DNA of 64,000 nucleotides, from NCBI GenBank assembly GCA_050084515.1, contig CM114272.1:34534001-34598000 (forward strand). The letters are read 5' to 3'. Positions 38,221 through 48,610 of the stretch are shown here, piece by piece. The position numbers and the translations under genes were made by a program. Source of the DNA: Blasia pusilla. Its lineage: Eukaryota; Marchantiophyta; Marchantiopsida; Blasiales. How positions within the stretch are numbered: the stretch's first letter is position 1; the number at the start of each line of letters is the position of its first letter. The notes beneath the pieces are model-generated. The model made no database searches. It was not told the DNA's origin and worked only from the letters and a program-made list of their open reading frames with translations.

Positions 38221-39220
38221 TGTCGCGACCCTCATGACCAAACGAGTGCCAAAGCGGAACATCGGAACATTAGCGAGCTCACGCTAAGATGGTTTGCGTG
38301 TTGGAGTGGTCTCGAAGGAGAGACAAGAGACGGGACGCAAGCGAGGCTTCGCGTTTCAGATGTTATGGTCACGACTGAGAAACCTGGACCAAACGCGGAA
38401 CAAGACTTGAAAGGAGTTGAGTCTAGGAAGTGGGTTGCCAAAGGAAGAATCCGGATTTGGAACGCCACTAGCGTTTGAGAGTTTCCGACTCTATTTATGG
38501 CCATAACTTTTAGCGTCAAGATGCGTTTGGATCAAACAAGGATGCGTTGGAAGACTTATGGAAAGACGGTTCAAACGCACTAAAGATCTCTGCAAACGCA
38601 TAAGCAGCGGATGAGAAACAACCCGGAAACGACTGTAAGTAGAGTCGGGTTGAGGGCCACAACGAAGGGCCCGACCCTCCTTTTCCAAAGAGGGGGTTAT
38701 TGGAGAACCCCAGAAGTACTAGTAAGGGGGAAGGTCTCCGAGAGTGTTTGGAACTCGAACCCCACTTTGGGCGCCACGGGGTGGCTCAAGGGCATGGAAT
38801 GGACCGAGGGTTTGGGGTTGGGTTGGAAAACGTGAACCAAGTCTATGGAGGCGATTTTAGACATCCCTCTTGGATTTCACCCCGCGACTCAATTACTTGG
38901 GTCTCGGTTTGGAACTCACACGAGGTTCGTTGAAAATTTGGGATCGCTAGGCGCGCAAGTGCCGTTTTAGGTTCCTAGACTAATCACGAAGTCTGTTCCA
39001 AGTCTTGAAGGACTTGCCATGTTTTGGAAACTAGGAAGTAAGGAGGTTGAGCTTGATGAGATGCCGAGTTGAGAACTCGGTGGGTTGGAACGCTGGTTGA
39101 CCCAGACCCGACTAACAAGAGTGCGTGTTTGGATGCAGACCGACGATGAGATCGTGTCCTACTGAACGTACGCTTCCGCAACGATAAAGATTGACGTTCA
39201 AGGAGAGTAGGGGCGCGACA
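38221..39220 (+). repeat. Solo LTR of the TGTCGCG gypsy family
   Basis: Exactly 1000 bp, starting TGTCGCGACCCTC and ending GGGGCGCGACA, so TG...CA ends are present. It aligns end to end with the LTRs at 43825-44868 and 49680-50683. Flanks gcatg (38216-38220) and tcatg (39221-39225) match at 4 of 5, fitting a 5-bp target duplication. No primer-binding site or purine tract adjoins it, so it is a solo LTR left by LTR-LTR recombination. Open frames inside on both strands are not genes. Confidence 0.88.
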
Positions 39221-41019
39221 TCATGATTCTCTTATGAATGGAATATCTTTGTCATACTCCATAAAATGTTACATATAATTGATCATGAGAAAATATATAA
39301 GTAGTTAGATAAGTTTTTTTAAAGATTCACCTTAAGACTTGTTGATAGTCATCGCAAAAGCATGACGTATTGGGAACTGAAATTTATGTAAGTTGAAAGG
39401 TAGAACTATAAATGAGCCAAAACAAAGGGGAAATTTTGCTCTCTCAAGTTACTCGAGGCCACAACCAGTCATCCTCGACCTCTTGAGGCTGTCCTCCGAT
39501 CTCTTTGAAGGCGCCCTATGGATACTCGTCAATCCATTCTAAAAGACATGATATACATTGTTGTCATTGACTATCAACACAAACATACAAGAAAATATAC
39601 TAACTTATGGCATCTGACCACCAAGATAATTGATCTTGTACCAAAATATTTCTAATCAACCCCATTACGTGGTAGTTAGGTCTCTCTAACTCTAGATAGC
39701 CATTTATCCCTACCTATCATGACACACATCTTTAGGACGTTGTCGTGTCGAGAGTCTTTCTTCGAGTAAGGGCAAGCCTTCTAGCTACGGCAGACGCGGT
39801 CGATGCAAGATGAATTCTCTGAGAAGATCTCCTTTTTCAATATAAAATTATTATGTATACTCTCCATTCTCTCACAACAGGTATCACAAATGGAAGTGCC
39901 AAGGCGATCACTTCTTCGTAACATCGGACCCCGAAATTCCTAACTATAAAATCCCTATAAACTATTTTACGCTTGTATACGAGGAAGATAGCACAACTAG
40001 TATTAAACCCTACTTGAGCAGGCCTATTGACGTCCATGGATCGCTATATAAGGACATACAAAGTACAATCCCATGTCCTTCCATATGTGACGATAGGAAG
40101 GATCACTGGAGTTGGAGATTGAATGACCTGGTTCATGAACGCCTTCCCAAAGTGATAAATTAAATAGCGAGTGAACCAGTGCCTATCTACAAAGAGTATC
40201 TTGACATGGTATGGATTAAGAAAAGAAAAGTTGAGCAAACTCGTGCTCCATCCCTATCCATGCTTGACAGACATTCTCTACTTTCCTCAAGAATGGGTTT
40301 TGGCGGAGTTATTCTCCCAAGAGGGGTAATCCACTCTCATTGCAGAAGTAACAAGCCAAAACATTCACTATTTTAGTATGACTAAACTCCTCTAAGGTGA
40401 CAAATCTCTCATCTTCACACACACACACCACACTCTAGAAACCTCTCGAAGAATAGACCATGGTCAAGTTACTCTCCCAAGAAGGGTGATCCACTCTCAT
40501 TGGAAGAGCAAGCAATCCCAAAGTTATACACTCAAGAGTGATACGAAAGACTCAAGATGTGGAATAGAAGGTGATGAACCCTTGAAGGTCCCTCCTCTTT
40601 ATATACTCACAAGAGATCCACAAAAGTACGAAATAGAGCTAATCTTATCTTGTGCCACATGGCTTCCTCTCAAGGCTTAGCCAATCACATTTTGACACAA
40701 GTAGATTTCCTCTTATCTCTTTCAAAATATCCTCTTTTACCCCCTTGATATTTTCTAAATTACCCCAAGTAACCTAGCCACCAACCAAGCCTACTTTTGC
40801 TTTTATAAAGTCATCATTTATTTATTACCTCTTTTCTAAAGTTGGGCCCGTATAAAAGAGGCAACATAAAGAGGTTTAAACATGGGGATTTCTTTTTTCT
40901 AAGCTAATTTACTTAATACAAATAAAACTCTATTTAACACTTAACGAGGAAGGAGTTTACACACTGGCTGATTTTACTATACGACAACGTTGAGAGCAAA
41001 AAGGCTGAGTCCTCATCTG
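39221..41019. other. Intergenic; dispersed repeat and a local duplication
   Basis: 39405-39575 is copy 2 of the 190-bp dispersed repeat. 40307-40356 and 40465-40515 are near-identical direct copies of 'ctcccaaga(g/a)gggt(a/g)atccactctcattg'. 39670-39720 resembles the 3' region of the methyltransferase-type gypsy element ('gttaggtctctctaactc', compare 54073-54092). No gene recognised. Confidence 0.4.
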
Positions 41020-42250
41020 GCCCCATTATTAGTTGCATTCTAGTAATCCATGTCACTGACGCAAGTCTATATTTATGACTATTTAGTACCATTTAGGGAT
41101 AGTCATAGTCTCCCAGCAACCCTAGTGAGACATAGCGTCAGACATGCCATGTGCCACCCTCTCAAACAACCATCATAGACTAGCATAGTGGTTGCACTCT
41201 AGATAAATTCACAAAACATACAACACAAGCTTCCAAGAACTAATGGTAAGCTCGAATCAACTATACCATCAATGTTAGGAAGGTGATATGGCGCATAGTC
41301 ACGCACATGGTCCTTCCAAACCATACCATCACATCCCTCCAATAAGAGAACATTGCGTGGCAATACCTTACACACTCTTAAGATGGTGGGTCAAATTGTC
41401 ACATATAACATCATAGGTGTTGTCTACTACAAGTGGACATAGTCTCCTTGATGAAACCTCTGGATCGTCGATCGATGACCAACTCTCTAAATAATGGCAT
41501 ACGTCAACGTATCCCCATCCTCAGAATTTCCAAGTTCTCAAAAATCATGGGCATAACTATCCAAAACAACTCAACCCTAAGAGAACATGCTTGCATCCCT
41601 AAATTAGGGTTATCCAGGTTCAACACCTCACCAATATTACAAAAAATGGCCATAGGTAAATGAGGCTCTCGGCCATAAATCAAGGAATAAGGTGAGAAGG
41701 ATGCTAAGGATGTCTACTTGTTGAATGTGTATAGCATTGCCATCCATGACAATTGTAGATCCAAATCTTTTACGTGACCTCTCAACAATCCATATTTGCA
41801 TAAACCTCTCTTATTTTTTGGACAACTCTCTCTTCTAGCCCCTCCGCCTCAAGATGATCTCATAAAGTAGTGCAGTGATCGATCAATGTTCAATCATACA
41901 AGGCCTGAAACTCCCCAAAAAACTCTATATCAGAGTCCATCAACTTGTGCACCATAGTGACTTACTACTCAATCTAGGAGTGCATACGTTCTTCCCTCAC
42001 TTATTTTGTTAGGCAATGCAACCAACTCTCCGCACTTCTCAAAGTACGAGGGGAGAGTTGAAAGTGGGGAAAGTGAGAAGTGTTTGACCGTCACAAACAC
42101 ATAATAACTTTGGCGCTTTGTTAAAGGTAAAGACCCTGCAAAATCCAAACTCCATCTATAACCTAAACTCATGATTGCTAGTGGATACAACTATGGAGTT
42201 GGAGCATTGAACGATGCTCAAACTCAATCCACACCGTGTATCTGGCAACA
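41020..42250 (-). pseudogene. Old copy of the methyltransferase/PHD gypsy family: integrase and PHD end
   Basis: Aligns on the minus strand with 54170-55375 of the main element. The integrase part near 42180 reads LGYRWSLDFAGSLPLTK and ELVALPNKISEGRTYALLD, against LGYRWSVDF and ELVALPDKASEGTAYAFLD in the better copy. The PHD region (41130-41240) still has the first C-x-x-C and a GTWH remnant of the second half. Heavily mutated with many stops and indels. It shows that the integrase-PHD arrangement is a family trait. The copy appears to continue at 50684-50983, beyond an inserted block. Confidence 0.7.
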
Positions 42251-42284
42251 ACCTCTAGAATGTTAGTCTACCTTACTATCAATC

Positions 42285-42423
42285 TCCTCATGACTCTCCC
42301 CATGCCAAAGAGCTCCAATCACATCTTGCTAACTCGAGCATGAGTTACAACTCAACCCATTTGTATCTTGGTTGTTTTTGGAGATGAGGTGAGTTCATGA
42401 TGTGTTCCACGTTAGTGAAATTG
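42285..42423. repeat. 139-bp direct repeat, left copy (right copy 50845-50983)
   Basis: Over 90% identical by eye to 50845-50983, ending in 'ccacgttagtgaaat'. The right copy is collinear with the old methyltransferase-gypsy relic (compare 55811-55940); the left copy abuts the TGTCGCG LTR start at 42424. Too long for an LTR-element target duplication. Confidence 0.75.
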
Positions 42424-42594
42424 TCGCGACCCTCATGACCAAACTAGTGCCAAAGCGGAACATCGGAACATTAGCGGGCTCACGCTAAGATGGTTTGCGC
42501 GCTGGAGTGGTCTCAAAGAAGAGACAAGAGACGGGACGCAAGCGAGGCTTTCACATTTCAGATGTTCAGGTCTCAATTACTTGGGTCTGGGAAA
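42424..42594 (+). repeat. Truncated, internally deleted LTR (TGTCGCG family)
   Basis: Starts 'tgtcgcgaccctcatgacc', matches the first ~145 bp of the solo LTR, then jumps to 'tcaattacttgggtctgg', which lies about 670 bp into the full LTR, and there joins gypsy pol sequence. So an LTR with an internal deletion is fused to an internal region. Confidence 0.75.
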
Positions 42595-43137
42595 TGCAGG
42601 AACGACAAGAGCGAGCAAGGAAAAGTCTCGCCAAGGCTCAACTAAGGTACGTGAAGCATGCTAACAAAAGTCGGCACCAAGTGAGTTTCCAAGTTGGGGA
42701 ACAAGTGTGGTTGAGTGTAAAGAATCTCACTCTTCCGAAGGAATTGTCCACAAAATTGTCACCAAGTATCTTTGGGATCAGATGTGATCAAGGCAAAGCC
42801 ATTTGAGGATGTGTACACATTGGAGCTGCCAAACGAGTTCAAGATTCACCCGACTTTCCATGTGTCATTCTTGAAGAAGTGTCTTCAAGACGATGTGCGT
42901 CCGCAGCAAAGGATGATGTTGAGACCACAACCGATCATCAGAAATGAGAAACCAGAGTTCGAGGTTGAGACCATTCTGCGTTCCAGACGTAGAGCCACCA
43001 AGTACGAGTACTTGGTCAAGTAGAAAGGCTACCATGTGAAAGAGGCGACTTGGATTGCGGAGGCGGATCTTGAACACGCGCAAGAAGCATTGTTTGACTT
43101 CAAATGGATGCAAGAAAGGCACGTGCGTTAGTACATG
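42595..43137 (+). pseudogene. Gypsy pol 3' end: integrase C-terminus and chromodomain
   Basis: Plus strand. QVGEQVWLSVKNL (the 'GD/E-x-V-W-L' motif of integrase C-termini), then after one frameshift near 42770 HPTFHVSFLKKC, and a chromodomain with KYEYLVK-stop-KGY, ATWIAEADL and a helix to 43130. The TAG at 43021 sits where chromodomains have an invariant Trp (YLVKWKGY). Chromodomains direct chromovirus integration to methylated-H3K9 chromatin. All upstream pol is missing in this copy. Confidence 0.85.
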
Positions 43138-43810
43138 GTGAAGCAATGGACATAACTTGTGACCGGAAAGTTTGGGCCGATAACCCGTTGTAACTAGAAA
43201 TGTTTAGTTATTGCAATAAAGAAGACATGGATTTGGAGATTCGATGCTTGTATTGTAATTTTGAGTTTGGTAGTGCATGGCAATGAGTAGTTCTTCATAT
43301 GCTTAGGATGTAAGTCAAGGAGGCCAAACAATGAGTATTTGAGGTGAGAGCTTGTATTCACATAAGGCATCTAGATCAGGACCAAGTGTTAAAGTACTAG
43401 CATTTGGGCTCGCCCTAACGTCGGCGGGGCAGATTGGTCTGTCTTGGGGTTTGTGGTGATCTCATTCATGTTGCATGAGTGAACTTAGTGACGCGCCTAA
43501 GTGGAATACAAGTGACCCAAAAGTAGTACGAGTTGGCTAGGTAGAGAGGCGGTTGTTTATAAATAGTGAGTGAAGTGTTAGGTTGCAGACTTAGTTAGCT
43601 TATTTTGATAGTTTAGATTAGTTCTAGAGAACTTGTCTGGGCTCATCGAAAAGAAGAAGCTAATAATTCTGACTGTTGTAAGCGACAACCTAAGACTTAA
43701 GCCAAAAGAGGAATTGCGGGTTAGCTACCAGAACGTGATTCAGTGTTAAGGGGTCGGCTTTCCAAAACTTAACATTAAAAAGGTTTGCATTGATGAGGAC
43801 ATCAACCTTC
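43138..43810 (+). other. 3' untranslated internal region of the gypsy remnant
   Basis: Lies between the chromodomain stop and the purine tract, collinear with a gypsy 3' leader. No coding content recognised. Confidence 0.5.
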
Positions 43811-43824
43811 TAAGGAGGGGTGAG
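43811..43824 (+). promoter_or_regulatory. Polypurine tract (plus-strand primer)
   Basis: aaggaggggtgag immediately before the LTR start TGTCGCG at 43825: the position and composition of a retrotransposon polypurine tract. Confidence 0.75.
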
Positions 43825-44868
43825 TGTCGCGACCCTCATAACCAAACAACACCAAATAGACGCCAAGCAAAACATCGGAACTCAAGTGACCTCACGCTGC
43901 GAGGTTTGCGCTTTGGAGAGGCGTTTGGAAAGGTCTCTTGGAAAAGTCTAAGAGACAAAACGCGGAACAGAGTTGTGCGTTTCATGCATTAGTGGTCGCG
44001 ACCAGGAAACCTAGACCAAACGCGAGCCAAGACTTGAGATGAGTTGAGTCTTGGGAGGTTGGTTGCCAAAGAGGTGAGAACCAGTTTGGAATACGACTAG
44101 CGTTTGGGAAAATCCAAGGGAAAATCTAGTTGTGTTTAGGACCATAACGTTGAGCTCCAAGATGCGTTTGGGACAAATAAGCGCGCGTTGGGAAGCTGAT
44201 CTTGAGACGCTTCCAACACATGAAAGATCTCAGAAAAATCATAAGTACAGGCTGAGATATTGGCCGAAAACGATTGAGAGAGCAATCGGGTTGAGGGCCA
44301 ATTGGAGAGGCCCGGGTGTCTTTCCCTAAATGTAGGGGGCCCCCGGAGATCCCCAGAAGTACTAGTAAGGGAGGAGTCTCTTCAAGATGTCTCAAAACAT
44401 GAATCCCCACTTTGGGCGCCAAACGGCGTTTCAAAGGCACGGGATGGAACGGGAGTTTGGCGTTGGAACTCGAAACCCAAACCTGATCCAAGGGAGTGGA
44501 CTTTGTACGCCACACTTGGATTCCAACCCAAGATTCACTTTGTGCGAGTCTTGGTGAGGAACTCATTGGATGTCCATCGGACAGTTGGAATCGCCAAGCG
44601 CGAAACGCCGTTTGAGGTTCCTTGAACCGACCAGAAAGTTTGTCCCAAGTCTTTCAAGATTTTCCCGTGTTGTAAACCGCGAAACTAGGAAGGTTGCGCT
44701 TGATGAGAGTCCGAGATGAGAACTTGGAAAGTTAGCCCGCTGATTGATCCAAGACCCGACTAACCAGAGTGCATGTTTGGATGCACATCAGCGTTGAGAG
44801 CGTGACCTACTGAACGCACGCTTCCGCAACAAACAAGATTAACGTTCAAGGAGAGTAGGTGCACGACA
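43825..44868 (+). repeat. Full LTR shared by two gypsy bodies
   Basis: TG...CA bounded (TGTCGCGACC ... GTGCACGACA), 1044 bp. A polypurine tract precedes it (so it is a 3' LTR for 42595-43824) and a primer-binding site follows it (so it is the 5' LTR for 44869-48610). Both strands have chance open frames, for example 44126-44566. Confidence 0.88.
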
Positions 44869-44870
44869 CG

Positions 44871-44882
44871 TGGTATCAGAGC
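44871..44882 (+). promoter_or_regulatory. Primer-binding site for initiator Met-tRNA
   Basis: TGGTATCAGAGC, the complement of the plant initiator Met-tRNA 3' end, two bases after the LTR end: standard for plant LTR retrotransposons. Confidence 0.92.
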
Positions 44883-45018
44883 TTATCCTTGATGAGCGTG
44901 AACTTGGGATCGTTGAAGATCTGGACGTTTGGGGAGAACTCAAGGTAGCCGGAAGACCGCGACGCCGAGGAGGAATGCAAGAGGCAAGGAGGAGATCTGA
45001 GAAAGCGAAGACTCGCAA

Positions 45019-46005
45019 ATGGCAACCAAAGGCGAAGAACCGAGGAAACTGCGAGTCAAAGCAAAAAAGCCGAGAGACAAATCAATGACGGACCGAGAGC
45101 CAGAGGTGGAATTTGCGACTCCGGAAGTGCCGAGTCCTAGACATGAGGATATTCCAACCGAAAATCTTTCCGCGGGACCTTCGGTTCCAAACTTAAATGA
45201 TCCGGCCTTTTATATCCAAATGATGGGATTGATGAAGGTGATGGCGGACCCGATGGCCGAACAGAGCAAGGTGATATTGGAATTCAAGTCAAATGGAGCC
45301 TCTAGTTCCGGCAAGAAGCTTTGTAAGACAAATTTTCCAACGCCATTCACAAGAATGGGGCGTTCTCAGAAAGTGAGCGAGTTTCTAACGGAACTCGAAC
45401 TTTATTTCAAAGCACAAAAGGCAAACGAAGAAGACAAAGTGACAGTAGCGGTCACGTTTCTGAAGGATCACGCTCTCCATTGGTGGACCGCTCACCGGAA
45501 AGAACATCTAGGCCGTGGTAAAATGTTGAGTTGGGAAGATTTCAAGGAGTTGATTGGGAACCGATTCACTCCGGAATATCAGGAGTATTGCGATAGCATG
45601 GAGGTTGTGAGGTTGCACCAGAGCGGATCCCTTGGCGCTTATGTGCGAGAGTTTAGTGCACTCATGAGTGCACTTTCCACGGATGAACATACGAAAAAAG
45701 TGATCTTCCTAAGTGGACTCAAACCGAGCGCCGAAAAGGCCCTCTTTTGTATGCCTCACATCCCAGAGACGTGCGCGGATCTTCTGAGACTAGCAGAGCG
45801 GATTGGGGACGATGAAGTCCAACACCCGAAACTCTTTGAGCCAAAAAGTTTTTCTAAGTTACCAAAAAACAAAGGGACATCCAAGAGGGTTTGGAATGGG
45901 GGTGAGCGCGACCACGTAGGGTCTCTTGCCCAGCAGCAAAACGAATGGAACTCAACGCTAAGCCAAGAGGGCCGCCGTTCACGAAGTCAACGAATGCCAA
46001 AGTGA
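45019..46005 (+). CDS. Gypsy Gag (capsid), frameshifted at its end
   Basis: ATG-initiated frame of 328 codons, the longest Gag here. A charged, variable N-terminus (1-100) is followed by a retrotransposon gag domain: VSEFLTELELYFKAQ, VAVTFLKDHALHWWTAH, FKELIGNRFTPEYQEY, VREFSALMSAL and LRLAERIGDDEV (about residues 115-275). It packages element RNA into particles. The frame leaves the Gag-Pol register near 45950: the zinc knuckle continues in another frame. The minus-strand relative at 48615-49530 is clearly homologous. Fusion with pol is inferred from the family; this copy is not functional. Confidence 0.85.
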   Translation: MATKGEEPRKLRVKAKKPRDKSMTDREPEVEFATPEVPSPRHEDIPTENLSAGPSVPNLNDPAFYIQMMGLMKVMADPMAEQSKVILEFKSNGASSSGKKLCKTNFPTPFTRMGRSQKVSEFLTELELYFKAQKANEEDKVTVAVTFLKDHALHWWTAHRKEHLGRGKMLSWEDFKELIGNRFTPEYQEYCDSMEVVRLHQSGSLGAYVREFSALMSALSTDEHTKKVIFLSGLKPSAEKALFCMPHIPETCADLLRLAERIGDDEVQHPKLFEPKSFSKLPKNKGTSKRVWNGGERDHVGSLAQQQNEWNSTLSQEGRRSRSQRMPK

Positions 46006-46604
46006 TTTGCTACAACTGTGGCAAACTCGGACATATGGGTAAGGAATGTGTTAGGCCCAAGGTTAGTAAACCGAGTATGATTGCGTTTGCCGCTAAGCAC
46101 TTATCGGAGGGAGATCTAGATACATCTCTCCAAGTCACCAAGAGAACGCCCAATTTGGTTTACCTAGGATCCAGGATCGCTAATCGCGATGTGATGTTGC
46201 TCGTTGATACAGGTGCTTTGCACTCGTTCTTGAGTCCGAGAATCGTGAAAACATTGGGATTGCCAACCACCAAGGCGGATGAACCTATTACGGTAGGATT
46301 CGCGGGAGGCAAGTCCCACCGGACTTCAGATATGGTTTTAGGGCTAGTTGTGGGATGCGGAGTATTTGAGTTGAAGGAGAATTTCACAGTTTGCGACATG
46401 GACGGTATCAACGGAGTCTTGGGGAACACGTTCTTGGATGCGTATGAGGTGGAACTAAGGCGAAGACCTTTGAGGTTGAGCGTCTTGATTAACGGAAACG
46501 GACGGATGTCAGATTGGTTCGCGAGGTTCCTAGGGAGACGGAGTTGGTCAACGCCATCACGAGGACGAGTTTGGCCGAGTTACAGGAAGGATTCCTTTGC
46601 TTGA
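45945..46604 (+). pseudogene. Gypsy Gag zinc knuckle and aspartic protease
   Basis: Second plus frame of the same polyprotein. It contains a CCHC knuckle CYNCGKLGHMGKEC (RNA binding), then a retropepsin with VDTGALHSFLSP (catalytic DTGA intact) and GINGVLGNTFLDAYEVEL near its end. The protease would mature the polyprotein. The frame is lost again near 46510, where RT continues in the third frame, so at least two indels separate gag, protease and RT. Confidence 0.85.
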
Positions 46605-48052
46605 TGAGACAAGTAGAGGATGATGCAAGCGCGAGATGCAGAGATCAGAACTCAGCTTCAAGGGGAATCCCTAAAACGCTCAAGAGAGTTGTGAAAGAAT
46701 TTGGAGATGTGTTGACTAAGGAGCTTCCGACTGAGTTGCCACCACATAGGGCGGTTGATCATAAGATTGAGGTGATACCCGGATCTCAACCACCTTCAAA
46801 AACACCATATAAGTTGAATCAAGAGGAACTTGCTGAGTTGAAGAAACAATTGGGTGAACTCCTAGAGAGGGGTTACATCCGAACGAGCAAGTCACCTTAT
46901 GGGGCGCCCGTCCTCTTTGTGAAGAAGAAGGATGGGAAGTTGAGACTCTGTGTTGATTACCGCGCATTGAATAAAGTGACGGTAAGGAACAACTATCCTC
47001 TACCAAGGATGGATGACCTCTTTGATCGATTTTCGGGTGCCAAGTATTTCAGCCGGATTGACCTGAAATCAGGATATTCTCATATTCGGAATGCCGAAGC
47101 GGATGTAGAGAAGACTGCGTGTAGAACGAGATACGGTTTGTTCGAGTTTGTGGTTATGCCTTTCGGTCTTTGTAATGCGCCTCCAAAGTTCACCACTTTG
47201 ATGAACTCCATCTTTCATAAGGAGACGGATGAGTTTGTGATCATCTATATTGATGAGATACTCATCTATTCGAAAACACTAGAGGAGCACGCTCGACATT
47301 TGAAGATGGTGTTTGAGAAACTTAGGGCGAACAAGTTGTATGCGAATGCGGATAAGAGTGAGTTCGGTTTGATGAAGATCAAGTTCTTGGGGCATGTGGT
47401 TAGTGCGGATGGAGTGAGTCCAGACATGGAGAAGGTAAGCGCAATTGCCGAATGGGAACCGCCTTCCACAGTGAAGGGGATGAGAAGGTTCATCGGACCG
47501 GTCCAGTTTTACCGTACATACGTGAAGAACTTTTCGGGAATAGTGAAACCTCTTACGGATTGGACCGCAAAGTTTGCCAACACTACATGGACCGAGGAAG
47601 TGGATAAAGAATTCAATCGAGTCAATGAGATCCTCTCGCAAGAACCGGTTTTGAAACTGCCAGAGTTTGACCAACTGTTCGAGGTACACACGGATGCTAG
47701 TGATTTCACGATTGCACGAATGTTGGTGCAAAAAGGGAGACCCGTAGCATACGAGAGCAAGAAGCTTAGTGACACCGAAAGGAGATGGCCCACTCATGAG
47801 AAAGAGTTGTTCGCGGTGGTTCACTACTTGAGGAAGTGGCGTCACTATCTGGGACTTCACAAGACTCGAGTATTCACCGATAACATATCGCTCAAGTATT
47901 TTGAGACCCAAGATAGCATAACACCAAAGCAACTTCGATGGCATGATACCTTGGCGTTGATGAATGTGGAGCTAATCCACAAGCCGGGGAAAGACAATTT
48001 CATTCTAGATGCGTTAAGTTGCAGGGATGAGCATATGCCATCAACGACATAA
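46514..48052 (+). pseudogene. Gypsy reverse transcriptase and RNase H
   Basis: 512-codon open frame. The N-terminal linker is followed by the RT palm: RLCVDYRALNKVTV, YPLPRMDDLFDRFSGAKYFSRIDLKSGY, MPFGLCNAP, and an active-site motif YIDEILIYSK, where the second catalytic Asp of YIDD is Glu. RNase H follows: VHTDASDFTIARMLVQ, THEKELFAVVHYLRKWRHYL, FTDNISLKYF and the KPGKDNFILDALS end. Typical gypsy order and length. The D-to-E change probably impairs polymerisation. The frame ends at a TAA, with integrase in a different frame downstream. Confidence 0.92.
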
Positions 48053-48108
48053 GTGTTGAGAGCAATGTTCCCTAATGAAACAGACCTGGAAAGAAGGATT
48101 CGGGAAGG

Positions 48109-48610
48109 ATACATGAGAAGGATGCGCTAGCGAGGGAGTACCTTGGGAAGTTAAAGCGGGGCGAGAAGGTGGCCAATCTGAGTTTGAGACACGGCTTGCT
48201 AAGGTTTAAGCAGAGTAGGATCTATGTAGGGCTAGGCAAGCTACGGACCAAGGTGTTTGTGGAATGTCATGATGGACCTTTGGCAGGACACAAAGGGGAG
48301 AAATCCACTCTTGTTGTTTTGGCCAAAAGGTTCTTCTGGCCCAACATGAAGGAAGATGTTGCTCAATATGTGAAAACCTGCGTGACTTGTCAGGCGAACC
48401 ACGTTTCGTATGCGAAGAAACAAGGCTTACTTCATCCTTTGCCAATCCTGGAGGGACCCTTGCAAAGCATTAGCATGGATTTTATTACGAGTCTTTCCGT
48501 AATCTTAGGGATACAACACTATACTTGCGATAGTTGATCGGTTTAGCAAGTTGGGGTGGTTTGTGCCGACGAGAGAGTCTACGACGGCCTACACGACTTC
48601 CCGACTATTC
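48109..48610 (+). pseudogene. Gypsy integrase N-terminus, truncated
   Basis: Contains the HHCC zinc domain (HDGPLAGHKG, KTCVTCQANHVSYAKK), LLHPLPILEGPLQSISMDFI and, after a frame change, the start of the catalytic core near 48530. The core is cut at about 48610 where the DNA switches to the minus-strand gag of a related copy. Catalytic D-D-35-E is incomplete, so it is inactive. Confidence 0.8.

Noticed and set aside
38209-38933. Open frames inside the TGTCGCG LTRs (also 44126-44625 and 49605-50692)
   Set aside because: The LTRs are non-coding, and the frames differ between copies and strands.
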